Shown: positions 9,140 to 19,395 of the stretch, piece by piece
Layout of the letters: every line of letters begins with the position of its first letter
How positions within the stretch are numbered: position 1 is the stretch's first letter
Source: Atriophallophorus winterbourni
Lineage: Eukaryota > Platyhelminthes > Trematoda > Plagiorchiida > Microphallidae
Assembly: GCA_013407085.1 (NCBI GenBank)
Contig: JACCGJ010000636.1
Location: 1 to 64,000, forward strand
Direction of reading: 5' to 3'
Length of the DNA stretch: 64,000 bases
Translations under genes and position numbers: made by a program
The notes under the pieces: model-generated
Told to the model about the DNA's origin: nothing
Database searches by the model: none
Seen by the model: only the letters and a program-made list of their open reading frames with translations

Positions 9140-11035
9140 TTAGGGATAAAAATTTGGAAACACAGAGCGCCAGATCGAGTCTAGTCTATCTTTGAAGCAC
9201 GTTACTGAAGTAGAACAAACTACCTCTTCGGGCAGACAGTTCCAATGATTCACTACCCTTTCGCTAAAGAAGTGCTTACGTGCATTAGACCTGACATGTT
9301 GTTTTGCCAGTTTCAGTGAATGGCCTCGAGTACCTACCACTGGCGCAAGAGCATACATATCAGCCGGATCAATAGAACTAAAGCCTCTAACGATTTTAAA
9401 GGTCTCGATCAGATCCCCACGTAGTCGCCTTCTTTTTAGCGAGAAGAGATCTAGACTCAACAGTCGTTGTTCATATGACTTCCCAGATTGCCCTTTAATC
9501 ATACGAGTAGCTAGGCGCTGAACACCTTCAAGCGTGGCAATGTCCTTTTCCAAGTAAGGAGACCAAGCTTGAACGCAATACTCGAGATGAGGTCTCACTA
9601 TCGCTTTATACAATGGGATGAAAACCTCCGGGGACCTGCAGGATAAAACTGATCGGAGGCGAAAGAGCTGGTTCCTAGCGCGTTGTGCAGCAGCTGCACA
9701 TTGATCAGCCCATTTAAAGTCCGCTGAAACCGCAATACCTAAGTCCCGGACTTTTGATACCCCAGTTATCTCCAGTATGTTATCAGGTCCAGCAACCTGC
9801 AGCTTCGTTGCAGCTTTGGACAGAAGATAGCTTTTGGAGAAGTTGATTGGTAGATCCCACGTGGAAGACCACTTGATGACCTTTTCTATATCCTCAAAAA
9901 GATCCTGTTCGTTCAGCGATCCGATAAACTTGACATCGTCTGCAAACATATAGCAGGGACACTTAAGCGAGGATGCCAAATCATCGATGAAGATAAGAAA
10001 GAGTAGTGGGCCTAGTACTGAACCCTGCGGGACTCCACTAACAACTCCTGCTTTCGCGGAATACATATTGCCTATGCGAACGCGAAAATACCGATTGCTC
10101 AAGAAATTTGTGATCCAGTTCTTTAGAGGGCCATCGATACCTATTTGTCCAATCTTCATTGCAAGCAACCTGTGGTTTACCGAGTCAAAGGCTTTACAGA
10201 AGTCCAAGTAGAGAACTTCGACCTGGTGGCCTTTATCTAGCCTCCTAGTGACCTCATTTAGAAAACATAATAGGTTCGTTAGGCAAGACTTCCCTTTTAG
10301 AAAACCATGCTGAGCAGAGTTTAGTAACGAACCAGAGACAAGGTGGCGACAGATCCTGTCCCTAATAAGTCTCTCTAGGGTTTTGCAAAGGATACTAGTA
10401 AGGCTTACAGGTCTGTAGTTGCAAACTGAAGATCGACTGCCACCTTTATGTATAGGTATCACATCAGCCTGCTTCCATGCACTAGGAATATACCCATACC
10501 TTAAGGATGCGTTAAAGAGGCGACCCACCGGTTGTGCTAATACAGGCGCCAGGTTCTTAATAAATTGAGGGTGAATACCATCCGGGCCCGCAGATTTATG
10601 TGGATTTGTTGCTTCAAGTGCAAGCCTGACCTCATTATCAGTGAAAATTATTTCATCTAGGGTAGGAACGCTATCTGACCTTATGTCCACTGGCATATTC
10701 GAGAGATCAGTTTGGCGATCAGGCCTCTGAACAGCTCGAAAATGTTCGAGAAAAGCCGAAGCCTTTTCAGAATCTGAATCTAGTTGAGACCCATTGTCCA
10801 GTTGAAGGTTTCCTATGCAATCGCGAGTTTTGCCTTTGGATTGTGCATAGCTATAGAAACGCTTTGGGCACTGTCTTATATTACATGCCAGTCGTGCCTC
10901 AAAATCACGTTTTGCCTTACGTTGGCTTCCCACAGCCTTATTTCTAAGTAGTTTATACCTTGTCCAGGCCCATTGTGTCTGAGAAGCTTTGTAAGTTTTC
11001 CAGGCACGGTCCCGGATTTTAATACCACGGCGCAT
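9140..11035 (-). CDS. CR1-a reverse transcriptase, uninterrupted 631-codon frame
   Basis: The frame opens in the linker between the endonuclease and the RT (KRFYSYAQSKGKTR near residue 60-70). The RT palm and fingers then run in order: KSAGPDGIHPQFIKNL, VIPIHKGGSRSSVCNYRPVS, QHGFLKGKSCLTNLL, YLDFCKAFDSVNHRLL, SGVPQGSVLGPLLFL and the catalytic FADDVKF. The C-terminal block has VRPHLEYCVQAWSPYL and FFSERVVNHWNCLP. All RT motifs are intact. The endonuclease half is missing, so this copy cannot be autonomous, but its RT could be recent or expressed. The element sits antisense beside 7470-8556. Confidence 0.9.
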   Translation of the reverse strand: MRRGIKIRDRAWKTYKASQTQWAWTRYKLLRNKAVGSQRKAKRDFEARLACNIRQCPKRFYSYAQSKGKTRDCIGNLQLDNGSQLDSDSEKASAFLEHFRAVQRPDRQTDLSNMPVDIRSDSVPTLDEIIFTDNEVRLALEATNPHKSAGPDGIHPQFIKNLAPVLAQPVGRLFNASLRYGYIPSAWKQADVIPIHKGGSRSSVCNYRPVSLTSILCKTLERLIRDRICRHLVSGSLLNSAQHGFLKGKSCLTNLLCFLNEVTRRLDKGHQVEVLYLDFCKAFDSVNHRLLAMKIGQIGIDGPLKNWITNFLSNRYFRVRIGNMYSAKAGVVSGVPQGSVLGPLLFLIFIDDLASSLKCPCYMFADDVKFIGSLNEQDLFEDIEKVIKWSSTWDLPINFSKSYLLSKAATKLQVAGPDNILEITGVSKVRDLGIAVSADFKWADQCAAAAQRARNQLFRLRSVLSCRSPEVFIPLYKAIVRPHLEYCVQAWSPYLEKDIATLEGVQRLATRMIKGQSGKSYEQRLLSLDLFSLKRRRLRGDLIETFKIVRGFSSIDPADMYALAPVVGTRGHSLKLAKQHVRSNARKHFFSERVVNHWNCLPEEVVCSTSVTCFKDRLDSIWRSVFPNFYP

Positions 11036-11047
11036 CGATGTTCCAGG

Positions 11048-11545
11048 ATAGGGAACATGATTAAGTAGTAGTCAACCCCAAACCACTGATTTAACGCTAA
11101 ACAGCCTATAGTACGCATAAAGTGTGTCACATATCGTGGGAAGGACCAGGATTGGTGTTCGATTTTCATCCTAGTGTGTACCCACGTCAATCTAATATAA
11201 GTAAACAAGGTCAAGGTCAGTTGACACAGCGGCCTACGTGCGTAAAAGTACGTAACTAACGGGGCTAAGGATAAGCTATTTTTGAGGTAAAACATAAATC
11301 TGATTATCTCGTAGGCATAAGGTGAATAACAACTAATTACTTTCGCATCAGTGGCGAGCGCCAGATTTTGGTGATTTCTGCCCAATCAACCTTTTTGACC
11401 GCCACTCGACCAGCCTTGGAAATTTCCACCGCCTCCGCATGTACGCGTTCGCTATGCGGTTTAATACCGCTCCTCAATATTTCCACATTGTTTACATAAC
11501 GTGCTACGCCAAAGCGGAACCACGAATAAGGGATTGATATTCACT
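11048..11545 (-). pseudogene. Penelope copy 2: end of GIY-YIG endonuclease and 3' UTR
   Basis: Minus translation gives EYQSLIRG, NVEILRSGIKPHSERVHAEA and VEISKAGR ... EITKIWRSPLMRK, the C-terminal tail of Penelope GIY-YIG proteins. A stop follows near 11335. The 3' UTR down to 11048 matches copy 3 (16315-16434 plus 19147-19295). It is bounded on one side by LINE-d (11546) and on the other by CR1-a (11040). Confidence 0.85.
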
Positions 11546-13070
11546 CGCATCTCGGGGCGGTCCAAAATTATGGAGTCGATCATTGCAGAAGATATAATGA
11601 GCGCATTCGAATTCTCGGGTCTGATCACTAGTGAGCAGCATGGATTTCGCCGTGGTCATTCATGCACTTCAATTTTACTCCTAGCTAGTGACAGTTGGAC
11701 CAGATCAGTTAACCATGGATACGGAGTGGACTTTATCTACCTTGATTTTTTTTACGGCATTTGACAGAGTTCACCACGCGGTACTTATTCATGAGCTACG
11801 TACTCTTGGGATTGGCCCTCCACTCTTGACATGGATAGCTGTATTTCTGTCATCCAGGACTCTTCGTGTGCGGGTGCGTGAGACGCTTTCCGAGACCTTC
11901 CCTACTGAATGTGGAGTACCCCAAGGATCGGTTTTTGGACCATGACTTTTTCTTTTATTCGTCAATGACATCGGCAAAGAAGTGACATCCCTATTTCTAA
12001 TGTTTGCTGATGACATCAAAATATGGCGCGAGCTTTCTTGCCCAAAAGCTATTAGCGACTTGCAGTCTTATTTAAATTCACTTTACGCCTGGTCGGTAGC
12101 GAACCATTTACCGTTCAATGCTGGAAAATGTCGTGTACTTCGCATCCGAAAAGAGGGTAACCCCATTTATAACCTGGGTGATGTCCAGCTCCTCGCTGGT
12201 CGACAAGAGAGAGACCTTGGTGTGTTAGTTCAGAACGACCTCGGATGTTCGGCTCACTGTATCAAGGCATCACGTGTGGCGCATCGAAACGTTGGTCTAC
12301 TGAAGCGAGCTCTCGGTCGGTTTGACATACGCTTCTTTCCAGCCCTCCTAAATTCGTAAGTTCGCCCTCATTTGGAGTATGTGGTTTCCGTCTGGCATCC
12401 GTGGCTGAAGCGTGAGGAACTTGTACTTGAGCGGCCTCAACGCCATGTCACGAGACTGGTAAAGGGGCTTGAGTGTTATACATACGAAGATCGTCTCACT
12501 GCACTAAACCTTTTTTCATCCAAGTACCGTCGAATCCATGGCGACTTGATACTTACTTGATGGCTTACAAGATACTCACTGAAGAATGCCATCCCTGTAA
12601 AGAACTGCATGTGCTTGCTACCGGCAATCGTACGCGTGGCCATCATTTAAAAATTGCCCATCAACTAAGCAGGTTGTACCGTAGTAAACACTTTTTTGCT
12701 GTTCGTGTGGCACAAACCTAGAACAATCTACCAATTTTTGTTGTGTCTGCCCCTTCCCTTTCTATTTTTAAGGACCGTTCAGATATGCACTTGTTTCATT
12801 TGCTTCATAACGTTTGAAAAGCTATAACTTTCTATACTCTATGATACTGCAATTTTTCCGATTTTCAGCGCACAAACTGCTTTCAACTGGAAGTATCAAC
12901 CGAAGTTTTGTGGTGCTCGCATCCCCATTCCTTACAGTATCTACGTTTTTCTTCATTCGGACCTTAATTTCAACCCTGAACTTTCGAATCCATGTGTACA
13001 ACATCCTGTGGTTTTCTTTTATGCTTGTCGCTTTTTTACCACAATATACTGTTGACTATTGACTATTGAC
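11546..13070 (+). mobile_element. LINE-d copy 1 inserted in the Penelope GIY-YIG frame
   Basis: A 5'-truncated CR1-group LINE. RT motifs across several frameshifted frames: SEQHGFRRGHSC, YLDF-AFDRVHHAVL, CGVPQGSV, LFVNDI and MFADDIKIW, then the C-terminal HLEYVVSVWHPWL-like and RTRGHHLKIAH blocks. The stop codons at 12358 and around 12560 show decay. It ends in a (TTGACTA)n tail at 13051-13068. On both sides Penelope GIY-YIG coding sequence resumes. Confidence 0.85.
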
Positions 13071-14000
13071 GTACACATCTTCGGTGTTCTTCGATTCTAG
13101 TGTGAACTACCCTGGAAGTCTGCCCTACGTAATCACCCGAACAGTCCTTGATTTTGTAGATGCTTTTCTTAACGCTAGATGAAGGTGTTTAATCCTTGAG
13201 TTGCATCAAAACCGAACGGAATGTTTCCCTTTCTTATAAGTTACGCGTATGGCCGCCTGGTTCAAGATTCGACGTATCGCTTCACATATTCATTTCTCAT
13301 ACGGTATACAAAAAGTACCCAGCCATTTTTCTGAGATTTTTTTTACCTTTAACAGAACTTTTTGAATAACCGTGGTTTACGAGCCTTTGGCTCGCTTCAC
13401 AGTGCGCCAGTTTTCGGTCTCTTTCGTCGCTCCACAGATGTTCTATCTTATGGATAATGGAACAAGCTATGAATCTGAATACCTGTCTTGGGTAAGCGGA
13501 AGTGCATCGTAGTACAGCATCTGTATCGATAGGTTTCCGATAGGTAGAAGGTTTCATATTTCCGTCTACATTTTGCGCGAAACAGTCCAAAACTGTAAGA
13601 ATGCCTGTGGAAGATTTCACTTCCTTTGTGGCAGTAATACATGGGTCGATTTCATTTAAATAGTTGAAGAAGGCCTCCAACTGTGTCATCAACATAGCGC
13701 CACCATAATTTTGGCTTGAGCCAGTAATTGTTGAGGGCTTTTTTTCACGAAATGTTCTATATACATGTTCGCAAGTACTGGAGATATCGGTGAGCCCATT
13801 GCCAACCCTTAATATTATATATTCTTGGACATCCAATGCTTGCAATACACGAGCAGTTTATCAAAATTTGAACAGCAAAAGAAAGTATAACAGTGCAAAT
13901 GACCGAAGTGAGCGGGATTTGTAAACATTTTTTCCGTTCAATAATGGGAACGAATATACAGTAAGTAAGACAAAAATTCTTAATGTCTAATAACAATAAG
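13069..14000 (-). pseudogene. Penelope copy 2: reverse transcriptase C-terminal half and start of GIY-YIG
   Basis: Across frameshifts the minus strand gives GLAMGSPISPVLANMYIEHF (RT motif), then a frame with VLDCFAQNVDGNMKPSTYRK and PIDTDAVLR. A linker with RRILNQAAIRVTYKKGKHS follows, and then CSGDYVGQTSRVVHTRIEEH, the GIY-YIG start. The fingers of the RT are not found, and 13860-14000 is unclear. The GIY-YIG is interrupted by LINE-d at 13070 and resumes at 11545. Confidence 0.82.
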
Positions 14001-14454
14001 GTTTCATTTTCATTTTGTCAGAATTTACGAATAGCAAAGATGCGAAAAAATGAAGAACGTATTTGGAAGGTAATTATGGAAAAGTGGAGTGAATTTTAAT
14101 GAATTTGTCATAAAAAATTGATAAATATATTATATATGCATCAATTCACGTTTTTCACGGAAAGTTTGGTTAAAAAGATTGAAAAGGGAACATAAATCCA
14201 TCAGAATAAGAAAATCTAGGAAATTGTGGGGGATGAGTGAGGGTGTGGTTAATAGCATGGGAGTAGGGTACGCTGTGTGCTCCAATACTCTTGAAGAATT
14301 TTCGACGAATCAAACCGAAATTTGTTCACCAGCCGGGTTTTCGTTATCTGCAGGAAAGTGAATCGCATACGGAACAAATCTCGGGCGGATAGATTTCGAG
14401 CCATTTTCAGTGATGGTTCGGTATTCGAAGACACTGGAATATAATGAAATATAT

Positions 14455-14476
14455 TCTCTTCACCAGCATTGTGAGA
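14455..14476 (-). other. LINE-j 3' UTR hairpin
   Basis: CTCTTCACC, AGCAT, TGTGAGAG: the same motif as in the CR1 3' UTRs, with one weakened pair. Confidence 0.55.
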
Positions 14477-14499
14477 GTTCATCAAAGTAAAATAGTTTA

Positions 14500-14975
14500 T
14501 CATTTAAAAACATAATGTTTTTCAGTTTTTACATTTTTTTAATTTTTTGGAAGATTTGATTGTTTTGCAAGTTTGGATAAAATGTGACATTTATAAGCCT
14601 CATATTTAATAAAAAAATAGTTATATACATGATGGTGTATAGAAAATGTCATGGAAGGCAATGTTGACAAATAGACAAATGTGATGCAAGTCCCAACCTT
14701 TAGCGAGACTTGCATATACACTAGGTAACCTGACACTACAGCAGCGTTATAAATAGATAATCATAAATATAGTTTTTCAGATGTTTTTTAAATTTTTCAG
14801 AGAGAAATTTGTTTGCGATAGAAACCTGAATTGAAACAATAAGGATAACTATGTTTAGACCAAAAGAGGGGTAAAATAAGCCTAAAGAGGTACAATAAGA
14901 ATAGGTACATATAATACGAGTCCCAGGTTTTGATGTAACAAACATAGTCCCTAAGTAACCTGACACTTAATAATA
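14500..14975 (-). repeat. Two tandem 3' UTR units of about 230 bp in LINE-j
   Basis: Each unit opens with TGTCAGGTTACCTAG-like sequence (near 14966 and 14736 on the minus strand), then a GGGACTTG or GGGACTCGTATTATAT stretch, and closes with AAAAACAT-like sequence. The LINE-j copy at 28195-28545 has the same unit with a SINE inside it. Confidence 0.7.
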
Positions 14976-15965
14976 CCATGTATTTCGGACATTGTGAACT
15001 GTTCTATGCGTGTGCTTATGTAAAAATACTCACAAATAGTTCAATAACCAGGAATACCGTGACAAAATATATTGTCTATTGAAGTGTTCATTTTGAGTAT
15101 TGAGCATAGCGATAGAGCAGTAAGAAAATCTACGCGTGTTTTAAATTTACCTGCAGATGTGCACATGCGAAAATGGAGTCAAAGAGAATTTCAAATGTGT
15201 GTATAAATAATTAAAAAGAAGTTTTGTCGAACTTTAGTGCGAGTAACAGGAATATGCAATAGCCTCATTCGGTTACGTCGTACAGAACGATTGCAATCTT
15301 AGAAGTGCATGGTTGACCTAAGCTTAACTTCGTGCTCTGTGATGATTCGGAGGAAAAGAAAAAGATTAAGGCGAATTCTACGTAAACATAGCGGGTCAAT
15401 GTCTAGTAGACTGCATCGTACTTTATAAGATGAAGGATTAGAGTAGCCTAACATGATTTTGCTAATTCTACGTTGAAGACTTTCTAAGAGAATACAGTCA
15501 CGCCTAGCAATGTGACAGTAGGCTATATTACAGTAGTCAAGAATCGTTAATACTTTCATTTTATATAGACTCAGTCTGCTTTCACGAAGGACCAATTTTT
15601 GATTGATCAAACCAAAATTCTGTCTAGCTCTTGCTATGAGAAATCTTACTTGTTCGTTGAAATTAAGAGATGAAGAATACCTAAATCCTAAGTGTTTGAT
15701 TCCGTTAGAAGGTGCGAGTGGTGTATTGTTGTAAATGATACTACCAGAATGTATTGAGGAGAGTATACCCATGAATTACATCTTCATAGCTGAGTATTCT
15801 AACCCCCATTTTGAGCCCCAACTTGAAAGGGTTGAAAGTTCGTCGTTGAGAAAGTCTATAGCCTGTGATATCTCTATGGCTGGAAAAGCTAAAACAAATT
15901 TAATATCATCCGCAAAGATAAAGAACTTTGAGTTTTTTTACAAAACCTTGAACATCATCAATATA

Positions 15966-16255
15966 TAATGGCTCATTAAATACGAAGTGGTTCGGGATTT
16001 GGCAGATCGATACACCATTGATAATTTGCACTTGTTGTATCGACGTTAGCGAACAAAGCGCTCACATCAAAGCTATCCAATATTTCATCGTCATTAATTG
16101 TTACTGACATTAAGCGTTTTCCAAAGTCATATGATGAACGAGGCTGTATTGCCGACTAAATGTTTCAACAAATAAGCTAAATGTCTAGCTAAATCTTGCG
16201 CAGGTGATCCTATACCGTCATCGATAGGTCGTACAGAAATGCCAAGACTGGCGGT
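15966..16255 (-). pseudogene. Penelope copy 3: inverted RT fragment
   Basis: Minus translation gives RPIDDGIGSPAQDLARHLAY, LLKHLVGNTASF and, after a shift, the DDEILDSFDVSALFANVDTT block of the Penelope RT. The GIY-YIG tail of what looks like the same insertion follows at once on the opposite strand (16256 onward). This is a 5' inversion of the kind caused by twin priming. Confidence 0.78.
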
Positions 16256-16434
16256 CAATAAGGTAGGCGGGGCAGAAATCTCCGCAATCTGGTGCTCGAC
16301 ACTGATGCGAAAGTAAATGGTTGTTATTCACCTCATACCTATGAGTAAATTAGATTTTTGTTTTTCTTAAAAATAGCTCAAACTTAGCCTTGTTGGTTAT
16401 GTAATTTTACGTATGTGGGCCGCTGTGTCAACTG
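16256..16434 (+). pseudogene. Penelope copy 3: end of GIY-YIG and 3' UTR, first part
   Basis: The frame AEISAIWCSTLMRK and stop equal the end of copy 2 (EITKIWRSPLMRK). The following 3' UTR (TTGTTATTCACCTCATACC ... CGCTGTGTCAACTGAACTTG) aligns with 11200-11335 of copy 2. It breaks at TTGACCT and resumes at 19147, with LINE-d between. Confidence 0.82.
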
Positions 16435-17583
16435 AACTTGACCTAGACATTTCGAAAGTATTTGACAGAGTCAATCATCATTTGCTTCTTCAAAAACGGA
16501 TGCGTTTAGGAATATGTGATCCACTCCTCTCATGGTTGTGCGACTATCTGTTAGATCGCGACGCCCAAGTTGAAGCTAACGGAGCGCTATCCCATACGTT
16601 CAAAACCACCAGTGGAGTCCCATAAGGATCTGTGCTAGGCCCGCTCCTCTTTCTGCTGTACATAAATTATTTACCCTCCTCATGTCGTCCAACATATTCC
16701 GGTTCGCGGCTAATATGAAAATTTGAACGCCAATAAGTTCTGCAGAGGATTGTGAAAAACTGCAAATGGATTAGGATAGCGTGTCGAATTGGGCGGTCAT
16801 AAATGACATGGCATTCACCATACAGACATGTAAGATGCTCCATCTTGGCAAGAATGTTCTTCGGACATACCGATTGGGAACTGAAAATCTAGCATGGAGC
16901 TCGTTAGAAAAATATCTTGGAGTGTGAATTAGCGGAAACCTGAAGAGCACAGCGCACTGTCAGAACATATATCGACGGGCAAACAGATTGTTAGGTACCT
17001 TTCGAAGAATATTTGGAAGATTCTCTCTGGTAACGTTGTCAAGGATAATGAATGTCTACCTCCGCCCTACGATGGAGTATGCGGTAGAGGTCTGGGCTCC
17101 TTGGCTGCGAAAAGACATTGCTCTTTTCGATAAAATCTATCATAGAGCAACAAAGTTAGTGATGGGTCTTTGCAATGTTCCGTACACCGAAACATTGCGA
17201 CGCCTGGGTCTATGCGACTTTACCCAAAGGAGGATACGACGCGATATTATTCTGACTTATAGAATTGTGTCTACCGAAGGACATCCACTGAAACACTTGC
17301 GCGATGTGTGTGATGGGAAAGTGACACGCGGACATACCTTATGCCTTTACGTTACAAGTTCCCGTATTGATTGTCGGCGCCATTTTTTCGCCGTACGTGA
17401 TATATTTCTTTGGAATTCCCTACCCCAACATCAGTATCAGTATCAGTATCACAGGGCGATAGTCGACCAAGTCGAAACGAGTGCCCAGATTCTTTCGGAG
17501 GTGTGCTTGAAAACACCCACCACTACCAGGATTGATTCGTAAGTAACACAGGCGTGTGTAACTGTGAATGGAAGATGGGAGAT

Positions 17584-17608
17584 GTCTCATCACCGAAAGG
17601 TGAGAGAG
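17584..17608 (-). other. CR1-c 3' UTR hairpin
   Basis: CTCATCACC, loop GAAA, GGTGAGAGAG. A GNRA-type tetraloop closes the stem here. Confidence 0.65.
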
Positions 17609-17761
17609 TTATGCATGTTGCATGTCCAATCGAATGAAAAGACGATGGACAGCAGTTTATTTCCACAAATGCGAAAAAATGAAAAAGAAACTCTTTTTTG
17701 TGTTTCAAAATATTTTTCGAATATTTTTGTGTTTTTTATCATAAAAATGAGGGATTTAGTC

Positions 17762-18938
17762 TTAAGGGTAATGCTCCGGGAAGAGCTCCTGCCACCGTTC
17801 GTCCAGCCCATGTTTGAACGCAATTACTGAAGTTGCCAAGATTAGTTCTGCGGGAAGTGAGTTCCACGCGTTCACTATACGGATGCTAAAGAAGTGCGTT
17901 CTGGATTCGAGCCTGGTGTGCTGTTTACTTAGCTTAAAACTGTGCCCTCGTGTACCAACCAAAGGAGAGAACCGAAAGAAGTCATCGAATTCTAAACAAC
18001 TTAGTCCTTTGACAACCTTAAAGGTCTCTATAAGATCCCCCCTAAGTTGCCTCCTCCTAAGTGAGAAAAGTCCTAGTGCTAATAGACGATTTTCATAATT
18101 GGTGTGTGCTAACCCCTCGATCATGCGAGTGGCCAGCTTCTGTACCTTTTCTAGCTGCACTATATCCTTCTGGTAATACGGCTTCCAAGCCTGGATACAG
18201 TATTCTAAATGTGGCCTTACTATTGCCTTGTAGAGGGGCAATAGCACCTCAGCTTTTCTGCAAGTGAGGGCTGAACGTAGTCGAAAGAGTTCCCTCCTGG
18301 CCCTTTGAGCTGCAGCAGCACATTGGTCAGCCCACTTAAAGTTTGCGGAGACTACGATTCCTAGGTCCTTAGTAGACTTTACCCTACGGAACTCCGTGTG
18401 AGCTGAGGGCGTAGACACAATCATGTTGCCTGCTAGTGTAGAGAGCAAGTGACTCTTATCTAGGTTAAGGGGAAGGTCCCACTTACCCGCCCATGCTGTT
18501 ACAGCTTCCACATCACTTATCAGATCGGAGTTATCCGACCTACCGACAATTTTAACGTCGTCAGCAAACATATAACAGGGTGAGCGCAGTTGGCTGGCTA
18601 GATCATCAATGAAGATGAGGAACAGCAACGGCCCCAAGACTGAGCCCTGGGGAACCCCACTCGTTACATGCGCACTTGCGGAGTAAGTATCATCTACCCT
18701 GACAGTAAAGGAACGGTCGCTAAGGAATGCTCGAATCCAGCTCAGAAGGTTCCCTGATACTCCTATGGCTGAGAGTTTGAGAAGCAAGAGCCTATGGTTG
18801 ACTGAATCAAAAGCCTTACTAAAGTCAAGATAGAAGACTTCTACAGCTATACCATCATCCATCCTCTTAGTAACCTCGTTAAGAAAGCTCAACAAATTTG
18901 TCAGACATGACCTACCTTCTAGGAAGCCGTGTTGTGCG
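17762..18938 (-). CDS. CR1-c reverse transcriptase, 377-codon intact fragment
   Basis: RT motifs in order: LSFLNEVTKRMDDG, VEVFYLDFSKAFDSVNHRLL, TSGVPQGSVLGPLLFLIFID, the catalytic FADDVKIVG, DLPLNLDKSHLL and DLGIVVSANFKWADQCAAAA. The C-terminal block is RPHLEYCIQAWKPY and FFSIRIVNAWNSLP. The frame is uninterrupted to its stop near 17762. The fingers and the endonuclease are missing through 5' truncation. It is well preserved compared with the LINE-d around it, which fits its nested, younger age. Confidence 0.88.
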
Positions 18939-19146
18939 ACATGTGGTGGACTCTCTTTGCCTGGCGACGTTCAAAGCGAAATTGGACTTATATATGCAAA
19001 AGAATAACATTTGTGAGCCTTACATTTGATATTCACTATTGATTTTATGCTATTGTATTATTCATTTTTTATTCATACCGTAATCTTGTGGTGTTGTAAA
19101 GTATTAACTTTTTTAACCATAAATTCTTGAATCCCTGAATCCTCGT

Positions 19147-19395
19147 GTTTACTTGTATTAGATTGACGTAGGATAAAAATTGAACACTGATCCTGGTACT
19201 TCCCACAATACGTGACACACTGTATGCGTATAATACTCTGTTTAGCTTTAGGGTCAAATCAGTGGTGTGTTGACTACCACTTAATCATATTCTCTGTCCT
19301 GACTATCACCCTTTGTCTGACGAAGCTTCTGTGTCAGAATTTAAACGTTACCCGATGTTTTTTCTAACCGATTGAACTGAAATTTATTTGCATTA
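19147..19395 (+). mobile_element. Penelope copy 3: 3' UTR second part and terminal repeat
   Basis: TGTTTACTTGTATTAGATTG, then sequence aligned with 11060-11200 of copy 2, then the hammerhead-like motif and about 45 bp of downstream terminal repeat (TCTAACCGATTGAACTGA). It continues 16434 directly once LINE-d is removed. Confidence 0.82.
19298..19352 (+). ncRNA. Hammerhead-ribozyme-like motif of Penelope copy 3
   Basis: Plus strand: CTATC (cleavage expected after 19307), ACCCTTTGT, core CTGACGA (19317-19323), stem II AGCTTCTGTGTCAGAAT, then TTAAACGTTACCC. The GAAA of the core is degenerate here, so this copy is probably inactive. Confidence 0.62.

Larger units (their letters stand above)
8916..11040 (-). 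mobile_element. CR1-a LINE inserted in a Penelope 3' region
   Basis: 5'-truncated CR1-a with a (CTGAA)n 3' terminus at 8916-8938. The insertion point can be read from both flanks. Penelope sequence stops at about 11048 (TTAATCATGTTCCCTATCCTG) and resumes at 8915 (ACTGTCACCC). This equals the uninterrupted TCCTGACTATCACCC of copy 3 at 19297-19310. Confidence 0.9.
14000..15965 (-). mobile_element. LINE-j copy (RT C-terminal half, long 3' UTR)
   Basis: On the minus strand the sequence opens at the catalytic block (LYIDDVQGFVKK, then FADD-like sequence with a frameshift). It continues in the 15772-15299 frame with LGFRYSSSLNFNEQVRFLI and CILLESLQRRISKIMLGYS, typical of the C-terminal part of jockey/CR1-group LINEs. 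The 3' UTR (15298-14000) includes two tandem units of about 230 bp and the shared hairpin at 14455-14476. The same order is present on the plus strand at 27165-28815. It joins the inverted Penelope piece at about 15965. Confidence 0.82.
17430..18938 (-). mobile_element. CR1-c LINE inserted in LINE-d
   Basis: 5'-truncated CR1 starting at QHGFLEGRSCLTNLL (18938). It has a 3' UTR with the shared hairpin (17584-17608) and a (CTGATA)n 3' terminus at 17430-17450. LINE-d coding sequence is continuous when it is removed, and a short CAT-type duplication may flank it. Confidence 0.88.
16435..19146 (+). mobile_element. LINE-d copy 2, itself split by CR1-c
   Basis: RT from LDLDISKVFDRVNHHLLL through a stop-broken GSVLGPLLFLLYI-like block to the open frame 16988-17542. 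That frame has VYLRPTMEYAVEVWAPWL, KIYHRATKLVMGL and RRHFFAVRDIFLWNSLP. The frame is cut at 17429 by CR1-c and resumes at about 18936 (VVDSLCLATFKAKLDLYMQ and stop). It ends with a short TTGAATCC-type tail before the Penelope sequence at 19147. Several in-frame stops show that it is dead. Confidence 0.82.
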
